A stretch of 64,000 nucleotides of DNA from Paulinella micropora (lineage: Eukaryota > Cercozoa > Imbricatea > Euglyphida > Paulinellidae). A program made the translations under genes and the position numbers. The stretch spans positions 165,001-229,000 of the forward strand of contig WBZZ01004083.1 of NCBI GenBank assembly GCA_019918135.1. Direction: 5' to 3'. Shown piece by piece: positions 52,400-63,122 of the stretch; within the stretch, counting starts at the first letter, position 1; each line of letters opens with the position of its first letter. Below the pieces are notes generated by a model. That model made no database searches and was not told where the DNA came from. It was given only the letters and a program-made list of their open reading frames with translations.

Positions 52400-54447
52400 G
52401 AGCCCCCCGGAGGCGCAACTTGTACCAGCAATGTCAACGGGGGTCGTGTTGCCAAATTTAGCCCCGTCGCCAGCAGGTTCTGCATGCGTACGGTTACTAG
52501 CCGCCACCAGCGGTCTTCGTCGAAAGCACCCAGCACGGCGGTTGAGAGGCCGTTCAGGAGCCGCGACGCCAACAAGTTCAGTAGCCTTCTGGGCATTGGG
52601 TCCTCGAGCACGAAGCTGTTGGCAGCCGGGGCGTGCCGACAAAGCTGTTCCACGGTACGTGTGACGTCCTTGACCCCTGCCGTGCAGTCCTGCCCCTTCT
52701 GGTATAAACGAGATAAGCGAGTAATCTGGCCGCGTAGGTAGTCCGCTAAGAGCAGGCGCAGTTGTGCGCCCTCCTGCCACGGCCGTTGCCGCGGCAGCAT
52801 TCCACGGACGTGGAGTGCGGCGGCGGGGGGACCCAAACCCGCACACGCCAAGAACACCGCGGCCTCTTCGCCACCGTCGAACCAGGCCCGCATGCAGCTG
52901 TACAAAGGCCCCGAGCCGCCGCGGCTGGGCCAAGCACGCAAGAGCGTGTAGCTGCCCCTGACGTAGGCCGACATTTGCGCCTGGGCACTGTGCCTGACGT
53001 TTCGTTCGCAGAGGAAGGACACGCGAGCGTGGACAATTACTGGTAGGCGGCACAGCGCGCGCAGCAGCCTGTTCTGCAGTTCTATCAAAGGCCAGGGGTC
53101 GCGCTGGCTCCGTGATAAAGTGATGAATGTAGTCACACAAGTTGAACGACAGGAAACGAAAAACAGGCGGTGGCCGCGGCGGGTCAGCCGACACCTTTTC
53201 CCAGCGCCTAGCCCAACGTCGCAGGCGCGACCTGTCGCCCAGCACCGAGCGCGCTTCTGTCAGCAGCACCGTTCTGGTCGGCATGGCTAGGGTAATTGCT
53301 AGTTCGCGTTTATGGCCTGGCTGTGCCAGGAACGCACGGGCCAGCGCGGGCGCCGCACCGGAGCCGCGGTCGACCACCGCCAGCACGGCGGGCCTCAGCA
53401 CACCGAGCGCTGACAGGTCGCCAGGCAGGGCCGCGTGCCGCGAACCAATGTTCAGCAGCTCGAGGTCCAGCCAGGGGGGTCTAGTCCCGCCTGGCAGCAG
53501 CAGCGCTGCCAGTCGTTGCAGCGAGCCGCGCGACAGCCCCGGAAAGTGCTCGGCGCCAGGCTCGATCGCTAGCTGGTCCTGGCAGGCCGACACCCGGAGC
53601 TTGTACGCCGTTAGCGCGGGAGTAAGCTCCGGTGCCCAATTCAACCCCGAGCCACACACCGGGGCCCAGCGCAGCAGCTGCGACAGACCTACTGAGCAGT
53701 CCAGCTCTACCTTTCTTAGGTGTGCCCACCGTGCCGAGCCCGGCCAAACCATCACGTCGTCTGGTTCTTGTAGTTGCGATCTGGGGTTCGACAGGCTTAT
53801 GTGTTGGAGGTGCAGGGCCAGGTTCTGAAATTCGGGGCCGAACATGCGCGCATTAGCGCACCCGTGCAACTCGAGAACTCGCAGCGCGCGGCAGCCCAGG
53901 CCTCCCACGCCCACCGCCCCCAAGTCCACGTTAGTTAACTTTAGCTCCCTGAGACCGGGCGCCAGCGCAATCAGCCCCGGCAGAACGGGCCGGCTCCAGG
54001 GCCGGCTGGAGCCCCCGCGGGACGCCGCAGGACCACTACCTCTAGGCGGTACAGGCCACCACCGCCTGCTCTTGTCTGTGCAAATGCCCAGGCCGCGAGC
54101 AGCTTGGCTACTGCGCGCGGGTGGCCGCTCACAACCAGCCGTCGAACCCTAGTAAAGTACGACAGAACGCTCTGTAGTAGACGCACGTTGGCGTTCGGCA
54201 GGGTGGAGCTTATGTAGCGTAAGCTTAGAGAGGCGTCGGGTTGGGCCTGCGACACGACCTGTGCGGGCAACGGTTGGCGCGCACCCTCGGTATCCAAGGC
54301 CGCGTGCAGGCAAAGCAGCAGCGACGCGCGCTCCCCCGCCCTGCGATGCCAATCGCGGCATGTCTGGCTCAGCGCCAGCAAGTCTCTACAGCCAAGGCTC
54401 AGCGCCAGGTGCTGATAAATTACACCATCTCGATCGAACGCCGCCAT
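52400..54447 (-). pseudogene. F-box-like LRR gene with two frame changes, cut at the 3' end
   Basis: The ATG at 54,447 opens MAAFDRDGVIYQHLALSLGC, then RDLLALSQTCRDWHRRAGE, a good F-box. Coding runs in that frame to about 54,040 (LYRLEVVVLRRPAG), then moves to the frame reading LIALAPGLRELKLTNVDLGA, LGCRALRVLELHGC and LRKVELDCSVGLSQLLRWAP as far as FRFLSFNLC. Near 53,120 it moves again (LSRSQRDPWPLIELQNRLLR, VIVHARVSFLCERN, RLLNLLASRLLNGLST). The three pieces together would be about 680 residues. The end at about 52,405 merges into the GAGCCCCCCGG repeat without a stop of its own. The breaks lie in very GC-rich sequence. Confidence 0.65.
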
Positions 54448-54559
54448 CTGTCTTTGAGTGCGCGCCAAACTTTGCCCCGCACCGGTTTGCACGCCCCTCT
54501 TCCCCCTTAGTTTTTTGCGCTTTTTTCTTTTTTTGTTGTTGCTAGACAAAAGGCGGGAG

Positions 54560-55780
54560 AGAGAGATGCCAAGATTAAAGCTTGTCAAAGATTTTTTATT
54601 ATTTTTTTTTTGTACATTCTGGGCTCAGGGGAGGGAAAGGGGAGACACAAGACAAAATTTGCGACTGGGGGCTGGCGGGGGTTCCGAACGTGGGCACACG
54701 CTCACTTTGTCGAAGACTACAAATGCAAAACTTTGTTGGGGGGCTTTTTTTAAATTAAATTTTTGTTGTAGCTTCTGCGGCCTTCCCCTTCCCCCTTCCC
54801 CTGCTCTTTGAGCCCCCCGGGCTCAGGGGGCTCAGAGCGGGGAGGAAGAAAAAAAAGGGGGGGGGCGCCCCCCCCCTCTCTCCCATTTTTTCTTCCCTCC
54901 CACTTGAGCCCCTGAGCCCGGGGGGCTCAAAGAACAAGGGAAGGGGAGAGGGAAAGGGCGCAGAAGCTACAACAAAAAAATAAATACATGAAACGCCTCC
55001 ACTAAGCACCCCCCCCCCCTTCTCATCCCTCTTAATCTCCTAGTTTTCAGTGCCAAGTGTAAGACTTTGTCGAGCTTTTAATTCAGCGTATTTCTCTTTT
55101 TTTTTGCACTCTATCGCGGGTGTGATGTGGTCGAATTTTGGAAGTGCTGTGGCTAAAAAAGACATTTCTACAGAAAAAACTCGGAAGCACTGCCTTTTCC
55201 GGCCTTATCACGCGCCCCATGCAAAACAGCACAATTTAGCGCTAAATTAACGGGCCGCTCCGGCCTCTTTCCGCGGGGCTCGGAAAGAGAGAAGAGAAGG
55301 CCAAAAAGAGAGAGAGAGAGCAGCATGGAGGCGTGTACCCACACCCGCCGCCCCCGAATTTATGGCGGCCCGGCTTTTTTTTCAAGAGCAACAACGGGAA
55401 TGAGGAGAGCGCATTTGTCTTTTTGGAAGCAGGCGCGCAACTGCGCCTACAACCAGAAGGTCGGCTAAGCCCTACTTCTGAATGACTTCCCGCCTGCGAA
55501 CGCTGCTACACGAAGGAAGTTGCTGGAGCACGATGCGCAATATGTACAGAAATAGAAAAAATATTAAAAATTGAATTTTTTTTGTAATGCGTTTGCACGC
55601 ACAAACTAGGGACAAAAGGAGGGGGGTAGCGGGGGGACATGGAGGACAGAGAGATAAGGGGGAGGGATGGGGGTGGGGGGTGCAATTCCCTCCCCCCCCC
55701 CTCCCTTTTCCTGTCCCGCATTCCGCCGCAGGGTTGTGCTGGAGCATCATGCGCAAGCCCCCTTCCCCCTTCCTCTCCCT
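54560..55780. repeat. Repeat-only region
   Basis: Common 3' motif copies (54,565, 54,700, 55,048), an inverted pair GAGCCCCCCGGGCTCAGGGG (54,810-54,940), ATACATGAAACGCCTCCACT (54,985), GCGCTAAATTAACGGGCCGC (55,230) and fold-back arms (55,515-55,600, 55,725-55,760). Confidence 0.7.
55122..55211. repeat. Short hairpin element (GTGATATGG family), copy 3
   Basis: 90 bp from GTGATGTGGTCGAA to TTTTCCGGCCTTATCAC. The inner arms TTTTGGAAGTGCT and GGAAGCACTGCC are also inverted. Confidence 0.65.
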
Positions 55781-56700
55781 ACCTCTTTGGTCACGCTCGA
55801 CTCGGCAGGTCAGCTTGCGGCCAGCTCGTTGTTGCAAGCCTCCACGCCGGCCCAGAATGCCGTTCTGAGCCTGACTTCTGCAGGACAGATGGTGCCCCAG
55901 ACTCTGAGCACTTCGACCACGCTTGTGACTTCTGGCTCAGTGGCGCTGCCAACCTGGACTTCCATGTCGGCCTACACGCCTACCACAGACCCGAACTGGG
56001 TGCTCAGCCACTCTTCCGCAGTTGTAAACTACGAGAGCTATAGAGTTTTCGATGGTATCGCTGACAATGGTTGGACTAGCCTCAGTAACTACAACTCGGA
56101 CGGGAGTATTAACACGACAAACAACGCCGTTACCAACGTAGGCGGCAGCAACGTGTACGGCGAACACTTTACGCTCGAGCACAAGCGGCGCTGGTACAGA
56201 ATCACGAGCTTCGCGTTGACTAATACTTCCACTCTTAGTGCCTCAACTAGAAGCTTCTCGTTGGTGGGATCGGCCAATGGTAGTACCTGGACACTAGTCT
56301 GGTCCGGTAACTTCTCTTTTACCTCGACGTTACAGACCCTGAACTCGAGCGCGCCCGCTTCGACTGCGTTCTATTACTACCACCGGTTTATCGTCACTGC
56401 GGTACATTCGAGTGTCGCGGCCAGCGTGGGGACCTTTGCGCCCGTCAATGAGTCCGAGGGCGTGTCGGTCACTGCCACGGGCCTCACGGGCGTGGATTCG
56501 ATCATGTGCGGCAAAAACACACTGAAGCTGCCGACCGCGCTGCCCTCTGCCGGCACGGACCGTGTGCTCCAAATCAACGACCTCGGCGAGTTCGAACTGG
56601 GCACCTGGGACTGCGGCCACTGGCTGTGCGAAACCGCGTTGACTTTTGCTAATGCTACTGCTAGGATCATAACTTACGACAACACGGTGAGAGTCGCGCC
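55780..56700 (+). pseudogene. Fragment of a fibre- or adhesin-like protein gene, possibly of viral origin
   Basis: A Thr/Ser-rich frame with two LxSAGQ repeats (LVTLDSAGQLAASSLLQ and LSLTSAGQMV), then a region resembling an F5/8 type C (discoidin) fold: YRVFDGIADNGWTSLS, RWYRITSFALTN, SFSLVGSANGSTWTLVWSG. Such repeat-plus-discoidin proteins occur in fibre and surface proteins of large DNA viruses and of microbes. It is a fragment bounded on both sides by the window's dispersed repeats, with neither end of a gene visible. I treat it as a fossil; the origin is uncertain and the age seems modest, since the reading frame is long. Confidence 0.45.
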
Positions 56701-59700
56701 TTTTTTTGGCAACATCACTCGCTTGTCTACCTCCCCTTTTCATCCCCCCGTCTGTTTCCTTTGTTGTCAGACAAAAAGAATTCCTCTTTTCATATTTTCC
56801 ATATTTTTCTGACCTTGCGCACGCTGGCCGAGCTATGGTGCGGACAGGGGCGGCGTCGCCGTGGATAGTGAGGGCCCTTATCCTCCTGGCACCTTGACCA
56901 CCGCGCCATCCATCCGCCGCGGGGTCGTGCCGGAGCACGGTACGCAAGATATGCGGAAATAGGAAAAATGTGAAAAGTGGAATTTTTTTTGGGAATGCGT
57001 TTGCACGCTCAAACAAGTGATGTTTTTCCATTCTTTCTGACCTTGTGCACGATGGCAGAACTATGGCACCAACAGGACACCCCAAGGGTAGTGAGGCACT
57101 TGTCTTCTTGGTAGATAAACCACCGCCCATCCATCCGTCGCAGGTTCGTGCCGGGGCACGGTGTCGAGGATCTTTTTCATTAATCTTTTTTGGTACATTC
57201 TTAGCGCCCTACCCCTCTTCCCCCCCCCCCCCCCCCCCCCCCGCCCCCTTTCCACTCCCGCTTCCCGATTCTCGGACGAGGGACTAAGACAATCCGTGCT
57301 ACTTCTTCCCCACCCCAGACCACGGTCTCCCCCCCTTCCCCGTGTGACGGTTTCTGACTTTTGGCCTGCCACTGCGCTGCAGCCCTCGCTGTTTTAAGAT
57401 CTAGGTGCTGGAGTTCAGGCAAGCCCAAAAAATTCGTGCGGCGAGTCATGATATTTTTTGGCTTGCATGATCTGCTACAAAATTGTTCAGTGCGCAGAAT
57501 TGCTTGTAATGTACGTAGCTGTTATTCATTGCTTTTTTTAAATGGCTTTCTCACCATCGCTGTTTGTGTAGACACACACGCTGGGCGTTTTCTCTAGCAG
57601 CAAACAAAAAGTCTTGTTACTTCTTAGAATTCCTTGTCACCTCCAAGTAGAAGACACAGGTGTCACCCAAAGCAAAGACATTTTTGACAAGCTCCTGTAA
57701 TTACGTTCCCGTCACCCCTAAGCCGAACCCTTTCCTCCCCCTCCTCTTCCTCTTCTTCCCTCCCCCTTTCTTCCCCCCCCCCCCGTCTAACTTTAGTCGC
57801 AACATCCTCTTGAGAATGCTACAGCCCGCTGGCGTGGGATGAAGGGGGAGGGGCTTGGGGGGGGGGGGGGGGGGGGGGCTTTGTCAAGCTTTTTAATTAA
57901 AAGAAATTCTTGTTTTTTGGTACTTTCTCTCTCGTGCAAAACAGAAAAACTTAGCGCCAAATGAACGGGTCGCTCCGGTCAGCTACACAAAATACAAGGT
58001 TTTCCGGCGTGCGACCGAGGCTGCTTGCGGGCAGCACAGCCAAACTGTGACGGTGGAGCAAGAGGAGAGAAAGGAGGGGAAGAGGCACCCATTTCTCCCT
58101 AGTGCCGCCCATCTCTCTTCTCCTCTCCCTTGTCAAGAATTTGTAAATTACATTTTTTTACTTTCCTGGCTTTCCTCTTCTCTTTTATTTCCCCCTCCCT
58201 ACCCAGGTTCTCAGACGGGGGGCTAAGACAAGGGTCGTGCCTCCTCCCCTCCTCTTCACCCAGCTCTCTCTATCAAATGCAAAACTCTGTTGAGGGATTT
58301 TTTTTAACTACATTTTTTTTGTAGCTTCTGCGCCCTTCCCCTGTTCTTTGAGCCCCCCGGGCTCAGGGGGCTCAGAGCGGGGAGGAAGAAAGAAAGGGGG
58401 GGAGCGCCCCCCCCCCTCCTTTTTCTTCTCCCCTCCCACTTGAGCCCCCTGAGCCCGGGGGCTCAAAGAACAAGGGGAAGAAAGAGGGGAAGGGCGCAGA
58501 AGCTACAACAAAAAAATAAATACATGAAACGCCTCCACTAAGCACCCCCCCCCCTCCTCACTCCTGTCCAATCTCTCAGACGGGGGGATGGCTAAACACA
58601 GAGCTGTACCTCTCCTTCCCTTCCCCATCCCTCTTAATCTCCTAGTTTTCAGTGCAAAGTGTACGACTTTGTAGAGCTTTAGTTCAGCGTATTGTATACT
58701 TTCTTGGCGTGCCCCTGCTTTCGCCCTTCCCGCTCCCGCTCCCCGTTCTCAAATGGGGGGGGGGGGGCAAGGCCAGATCCTGCTTTGCCCCCCCCCCCTT
58801 AGTTCGCAGTGCCAAGGTTCAAATTTTTTTAAGGATTTCTTTTCATTAATTTTTACATTTTTTTAGCGCGCCCCTGCCTTCCCCCTCCCCTTTCCCCCGG
58901 CGCCTTTGCGAACTGGACTTTTTTTTCTTTCCCATTTCTTGAATGACATTGTCTGTGTGTGTTTCCCCGGAATTCCCTAAAACACTCCCCGCCCCCTTCA
59001 CTTTTCTCAAAACGTGAGATCTGTCGGTCTATGTACGCCCTGGTTCTCGTCCCAAAACCCAGTCCGCTTGGGTGGGCTAGAGAGGGGTTACCTTCCCAAG
59101 AATTGTTATTAAGATTTCAATGCAGCTCTCAGTGCCAAGTGTAACACTTTGTCAAGCTTTTAATTAAAACATTTCTTTTTTTTGCAAAACAGCACAATTT
59201 AGCGCTAAATTAACGGGCCGCTCCGGCCTAAAAAAGAGAAAGCAGCATGGAGGCGCGCAGCAACCCCCCGCCGCCCGGTTCTGAATGGCTTCCCGCCTGC
59301 GAACGCTGCTACACGAAGGAAGTCGCTGGAGCACGATGCGCAAGATGTACAGAAATAGAAAAAATATGAAAAATGGAATTTTTTAATGGCCAAGCTATGG
59401 CACGGACAGGACGCCGTCGGAGTAGTAGTGAGGCCCTTGTCCTCCCGGCACATAAACCACCGCCCATCCATCCGCCGCAGAGTTGTGCTGGAGCACGTTG
59501 CGCAAGATGGAATATATTCGCAGGTGCTGCCGCTCCAGAAAGCATGGCAAGGAAGCTTTACAATCATGCCTTGTTGTGCCGGCGCAGGTGGTTACACAAG
59601 AAATTGCGTCGAATAGCCAAGGCATCATGATAAAGCTTTCCATCACGTTCCAAGAGGAGCACAGCTGTGTGCATCAGGAGCTGGTTCCGTGTAAGACCGT

Positions 59701-60024
59701 CGAGCTTTAATTCAGCGTATTCTTTTTTGCACTTTCTTGGCGCGCCCTCCCTTCCCCCCTCCCACTTTTTTCTCTTGCTCCCCTTTTTTAAAGACAGGGG
59801 GGGGGGGGGAGCACCCCGCCCCCGTCTGGAAGAAAGCAAATGAACGGGAACATGGGGGGGGGGGGGCGCCCCGCGCCCCCCCCCCCTTTATCTGGAAAAA
59901 AGCAACAAAAAAAAAACTGAACAAGGGGGGGGGGGGGGAGGGTTACCGAAAGCGAAAACAAAAAGGGGGCAGGGATTACACCAGACTCTGAGAGTGACCT
60001 AAAAAAAAGCTGCAAGGGAATCCG
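56701..60024. repeat. Repeat-rich region without a supported gene
   Basis: Fold-back arms and links (56,745-57,010, 57,040-57,180, 59,320-59,500), common 3' motifs (57,880, 58,270, 58,645, 58,805, 59,120, 59,690), GAGCCCCCCGGGCTC pairs (58,345-58,470), the GCGCTAAATTAACGGGCCGC motif (59,198; variant 57,951), and G/C runs. 57,360-57,660 is otherwise unique; on the reverse strand it reads FLGLPELQHLDL, perhaps an LRR scrap. 59,500-59,690 is unique but too short to judge. Confidence 0.6.
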
Positions 60025-61980
60025 ATGCAGAGAGAGTCTTCGTACCCCCGTACGCGCGAACAAGTGCAGGAGTGGTTGCGAACCGAGCTTGAGGCGCGGG
60101 GTGTGCGCGGCGCGACGCTACGAATCATAGCCAGAGTACTGCAATATCGCGACCGCGCGGGGCTGCTGCGCCTGACCGAGGCAGATATCAAGTACGTGGT
60201 CGGCAACGCGACGCCGAAGCTGGACCCCGACGTGGCGCTGATGTTGCGAGACATGTTCAAGGACCTGCGCAGCGCCGATGCGCAAGCCGCACAAACGGCA
60301 GGAGACAGCCAGCGTTATGCCGAACAACAGTACTGTCTGGCCGAATCCTATTTCTACGGGCGAGGGGTGGCCAAAGACTACGCCCGGGCGGTGCAGTGTT
60401 ACCGCCGCTCCGCGCGCCTGGGAGTCAGGGATGCGCAGTCCAGCCTCGGCAAGTGTTATTTCCACGGCCATGGCGTAGAGTTCCAGGCGGGCCGGGCAGT
60501 CAAGTGGCTTCTGAGGGCGGCCGCCAAGGACGACGCAGGCGCGCTCTTCTACCTGGGCGTCTGCTGCTACCACGGGCTCGGCCTGGCCCAGAGCCAGGAC
60601 CGGGCCGCAAAGTATTTTCTGCAAGCAGCCCAACTCAACGACACTAGGGCGATGTGCAACCTCGGGGTTTGTCTCGTGCACGGCCGCGGCGTGCCGCCAG
60701 ACCCCGCTGCCGCGGTCCAGTGGTTCGAGCGAGCCGCACTACAACACGTTGCAGCCGCGCAGTACAACCTGGCCTTGTGCCTGGACTCTGGGAACGGCGT
60801 GCGCAGGGATGAGGACCGCGCTCTGGCGCTTTTCCAAGCAGCGAGCCAACAAGGCCACGCCGGCGCACAGTACCAGCTGGGCCTGCGCGCCGAGGCCGGC
60901 CGCGGCGTGCCCGAGGCCGGTGCCTTCGCTTTTTTTCTGCGGGCGGCAGCGCGGGGCCACGCGGAGGCGGCGTTGCTCGTGTCACGCCGCCTATCCCACG
61001 ACAAGAAACTGGCGGACCAATGGGCGCAGCGAGCACAGGCAGCGACCCGATCCTCCGCCTCGCAGTGTGACCTGGAGGTCTGCTGCGCCCACAGCCCCGC
61101 GCCACTTGCCCCGCCCACAAGCGAGGCCGCCGCGCTGTGCAGCCTGGGTTATGCCTTTCTCAAGGGCGACGGCGTGGCCAAGGACGAGGCCAGGGCAGCC
61201 GAGATGTACCACCAGGCGGCCAAACAAGGCTCTGCAGTCGCAATGTGTAACCTGGGGTCTTGTTATTTGGGGGGGCTCGGCGTCCCCCCCAACAGCGCCG
61301 AGGCAGTGGCATGGTACCGCCGGGCGGCCCCGCACGTTGTAGGGTCCCAATACAACCTCGGCGTGTGCTATGCACGGGGGGTCGGGGTCGCCCAGGACCA
61401 GGCCGCGGCGACGGAGTGGTTTCGTCGGGCCGCGGAGCAAGGACACCCCAAGGCGCAGTACAACGTCGCGGTCCGTTTCTCTAAGGGCAAGGGCGTCGCC
61501 CAGGACCTGGCCGTCGCGCACAAGTACTTTCTCCTCGCGGCCGAGCAGGGCCACGCGGGCGCCCTCACCAGCCTGGGGGCCTGCTATTACTCAGCCGAGG
61601 GAGTCCCCCGGGACCGGGCGCGAGCATTTGAGCTCTGGCTGCGGGCGGCCACTAGCAGCAACCACCCACGCGCCTTTTGCAACCTCGGGATGTGTTACAG
61701 CCTTGGGCACGGCGTGTCTCGGGACGACGCACTGGCCTTCAAGTACTATCTGCTGGCGGCGCAGAATGACATCCGCGTGGCCGCCCAGAAGGTGGGACTC
61801 TGCCTCGCGCAGGGGCGCGGCGTCGCCCGGGACCCCGCCACCGCCGCCGATTGGCTCGGCCGCGCGGCCTCGAAGGGCGATCGGTTGGCCAAGTTCCTTT
61901 TGTTTGGCAAGGAATGCAGTGAATTGCAGATGAAGCAGCCCCCGGCCAAAAAACGCAATACCTCTCTGTGCCAAATGTAA
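60025..61980 (+). CDS. Large Sel1-repeat protein with SAM-like N terminus
   Basis: An intact 651-residue frame from the ATG at 60,025. Residues about 10-55 (VQEWLRTELEARGV...LLRLTEADIKYVV) look like a SAM domain, a helical protein- or RNA-interaction fold (weak but plausible). From residue 95 to 635 there are about 13 Sel1 repeats, for example AEQQYCLAESYFYGRGVAKD, AMCNLGVCLVHGRGVPPD and AQYNLGVCYARGVGVAQDQ. A degenerate stretch at about 315-360 splits them into two blocks. The likely role is a scaffold or adaptor. The tail QPPAKKRNTSL is basic. The 3' flank TTTTATTAAACTTGGCGCTA gives a polyadenylation-like signal and joins the GCGCTAAAT repeat. This is the best-preserved Sel1 gene in the window. 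Confidence 0.85.
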   Translation: MQRESSYPRTREQVQEWLRTELEARGVRGATLRIIARVLQYRDRAGLLRLTEADIKYVVGNATPKLDPDVALMLRDMFKDLRSADAQAAQTAGDSQRYAEQQYCLAESYFYGRGVAKDYARAVQCYRRSARLGVRDAQSSLGKCYFHGHGVEFQAGRAVKWLLRAAAKDDAGALFYLGVCCYHGLGLAQSQDRAAKYFLQAAQLNDTRAMCNLGVCLVHGRGVPPDPAAAVQWFERAALQHVAAAQYNLALCLDSGNGVRRDEDRALALFQAASQQGHAGAQYQLGLRAEAGRGVPEAGAFAFFLRAAARGHAEAALLVSRRLSHDKKLADQWAQRAQAATRSSASQCDLEVCCAHSPAPLAPPTSEAAALCSLGYAFLKGDGVAKDEARAAEMYHQAAKQGSAVAMCNLGSCYLGGLGVPPNSAEAVAWYRRAAPHVVGSQYNLGVCYARGVGVAQDQAAATEWFRRAAEQGHPKAQYNVAVRFSKGKGVAQDLAVAHKYFLLAAEQGHAGALTSLGACYYSAEGVPRDRARAFELWLRAATSSNHPRAFCNLGMCYSLGHGVSRDDALAFKYYLLAAQNDIRVAAQKVGLCLAQGRGVARDPATAADWLGRAASKGDRLAKFLLFGKECSELQMKQPPAKKRNTSLCQM

Positions 61981-62289
61981 GCCAAAGGGCATAGATTTGT
62001 TTTATTAAACTTGGCGCTAAATGATCGAACTGCTCGGGTCTCTTTTCCAGCGGAACAAACTCCACGCTATTTTTTTTTTGTTGTGTAAATGACAATTACC
62101 CCCTTCCCCTCTCCCCTTCTTCAAACGAAAAGAGGGAGCGGGAAGATAAAGATGAGAAGGGGAGAAGTTTTCGTTTCTTGGATGAAATTTATCCCCGAAT
62201 TGTTTGCTGTGTATGTGTGTGTTTCCCCGGGAAATCTACCGCCCCCTTTCCCTCTTGGCAGATTTTTAGTTTCTTTTTTTAAAAAAGAA
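61981..62289. other. Intergenic between Sel1 and HNH-family genes
   Basis: TTTTATTAAAC at about 62,000, the GGCGCTAAATGATCG motif at 62,012, then AT-rich sequence with GTATGTGTGTGTTTCCCCGG, which also occurs in related form at 58,953. No gene. Confidence 0.5.
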
Positions 62290-63030
62290 ATGTCAAAAGC
62301 CGTGGCCAGAGAAAAGCTGGTGCCCTTGCTCCCGTTGGTGGTCAACCTGCTTGGCTGCTCAGAGCAGAACGCGCGCCTCTATTTAGAAAAAGCTCGGGCA
62401 AACGCCGACAAGCCAAAGGGCTGCGACGGGGCTCTGAAAACCCAGCTAGTGCGCTTTACTCAAGAAGACGGCTCCTGGGGACCTGCGGTAAGGTGTGTAA
62501 CTCTCAACGACTTACTTAGTTTTCTCGGCATTGTGCCTGACTCGGTGCGCCTGAAGGACGATGACTCTTGGCTGTTGGACGACAAGGCGGGGAAGGAGGG
62601 GCTGGCGGCCATCGAGAGACAGCTGTCAGATCTGCACCCCTTGTCCGAAATACGGACGCGCCCGGTCTATTTAGGGCGTGTAGTACCGCTGTGCAACGAA
62701 AAACGCTTCATGTCGCGCGCGCTTGTGAGAAAATGGATCTTGGAGAACCGTCGGCTCCCTTGCTTTGCGCAATATTTTGATACGGACGGGCGACGCCGAC
62801 TTTTGTTCAACATCGATCACATCGTGCCGGCAGCGCAAGGCGGGCTAGACCATCCACGCAATTATGCCCTAATCCCACAGATCATGAATGCCAAATTTGG
62901 CTCGATGCTCTTACCAGCCAAAGCCACGTACTTGTCGCCGGCGACAACGCGCGCGGCTCTTCGTTTTTCCGCGCAGGCCTCCCGCCGCGCCATGCAGGGT
63001 CTGGACCTCTCCGACCTCGAGCTCTGGTAA
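62290..63030 (+). CDS. HNH-like module protein (family member 3)
   Basis: 246 residues from the ATG at 62,290 (MSKAVAREKLVPLLPLVVNL). The upstream part of the frame is AT-rich and lacks protein character. Residues about 1-115 form a separate N-terminal part not shared with the other two loci (VRFTQEDGSWGPAVRCVTLN, LLSFLGIVPDSVRLKDDD). Residues about 125-240 are the shared module: RPVYLGRVVPLCNEKRFMS, VRKWILENRR, DHIVP at 176-180, GGLDHPRNYALIP and NAKF. It ends LDLSDLELW, very like the LDDLEPW end of the gene at 12,855, so this C terminus is native. The frame is intact. Role as nuclease is inferred from the HNH-like motif only. Confidence 0.75.
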   Translation: MSKAVAREKLVPLLPLVVNLLGCSEQNARLYLEKARANADKPKGCDGALKTQLVRFTQEDGSWGPAVRCVTLNDLLSFLGIVPDSVRLKDDDSWLLDDKAGKEGLAAIERQLSDLHPLSEIRTRPVYLGRVVPLCNEKRFMSRALVRKWILENRRLPCFAQYFDTDGRRRLLFNIDHIVPAAQGGLDHPRNYALIPQIMNAKFGSMLLPAKATYLSPATTRAALRFSAQASRRAMQGLDLSDLELW

Positions 63031-63122
63031 AGGATTTTATAATTTGAAAACATGTTTTCTTGCGGTCAGACTAAAAGAAAAAAAAAAGCTTTTCCTTTAA
63101 TTAAAAACAAAAGACGTACGGA

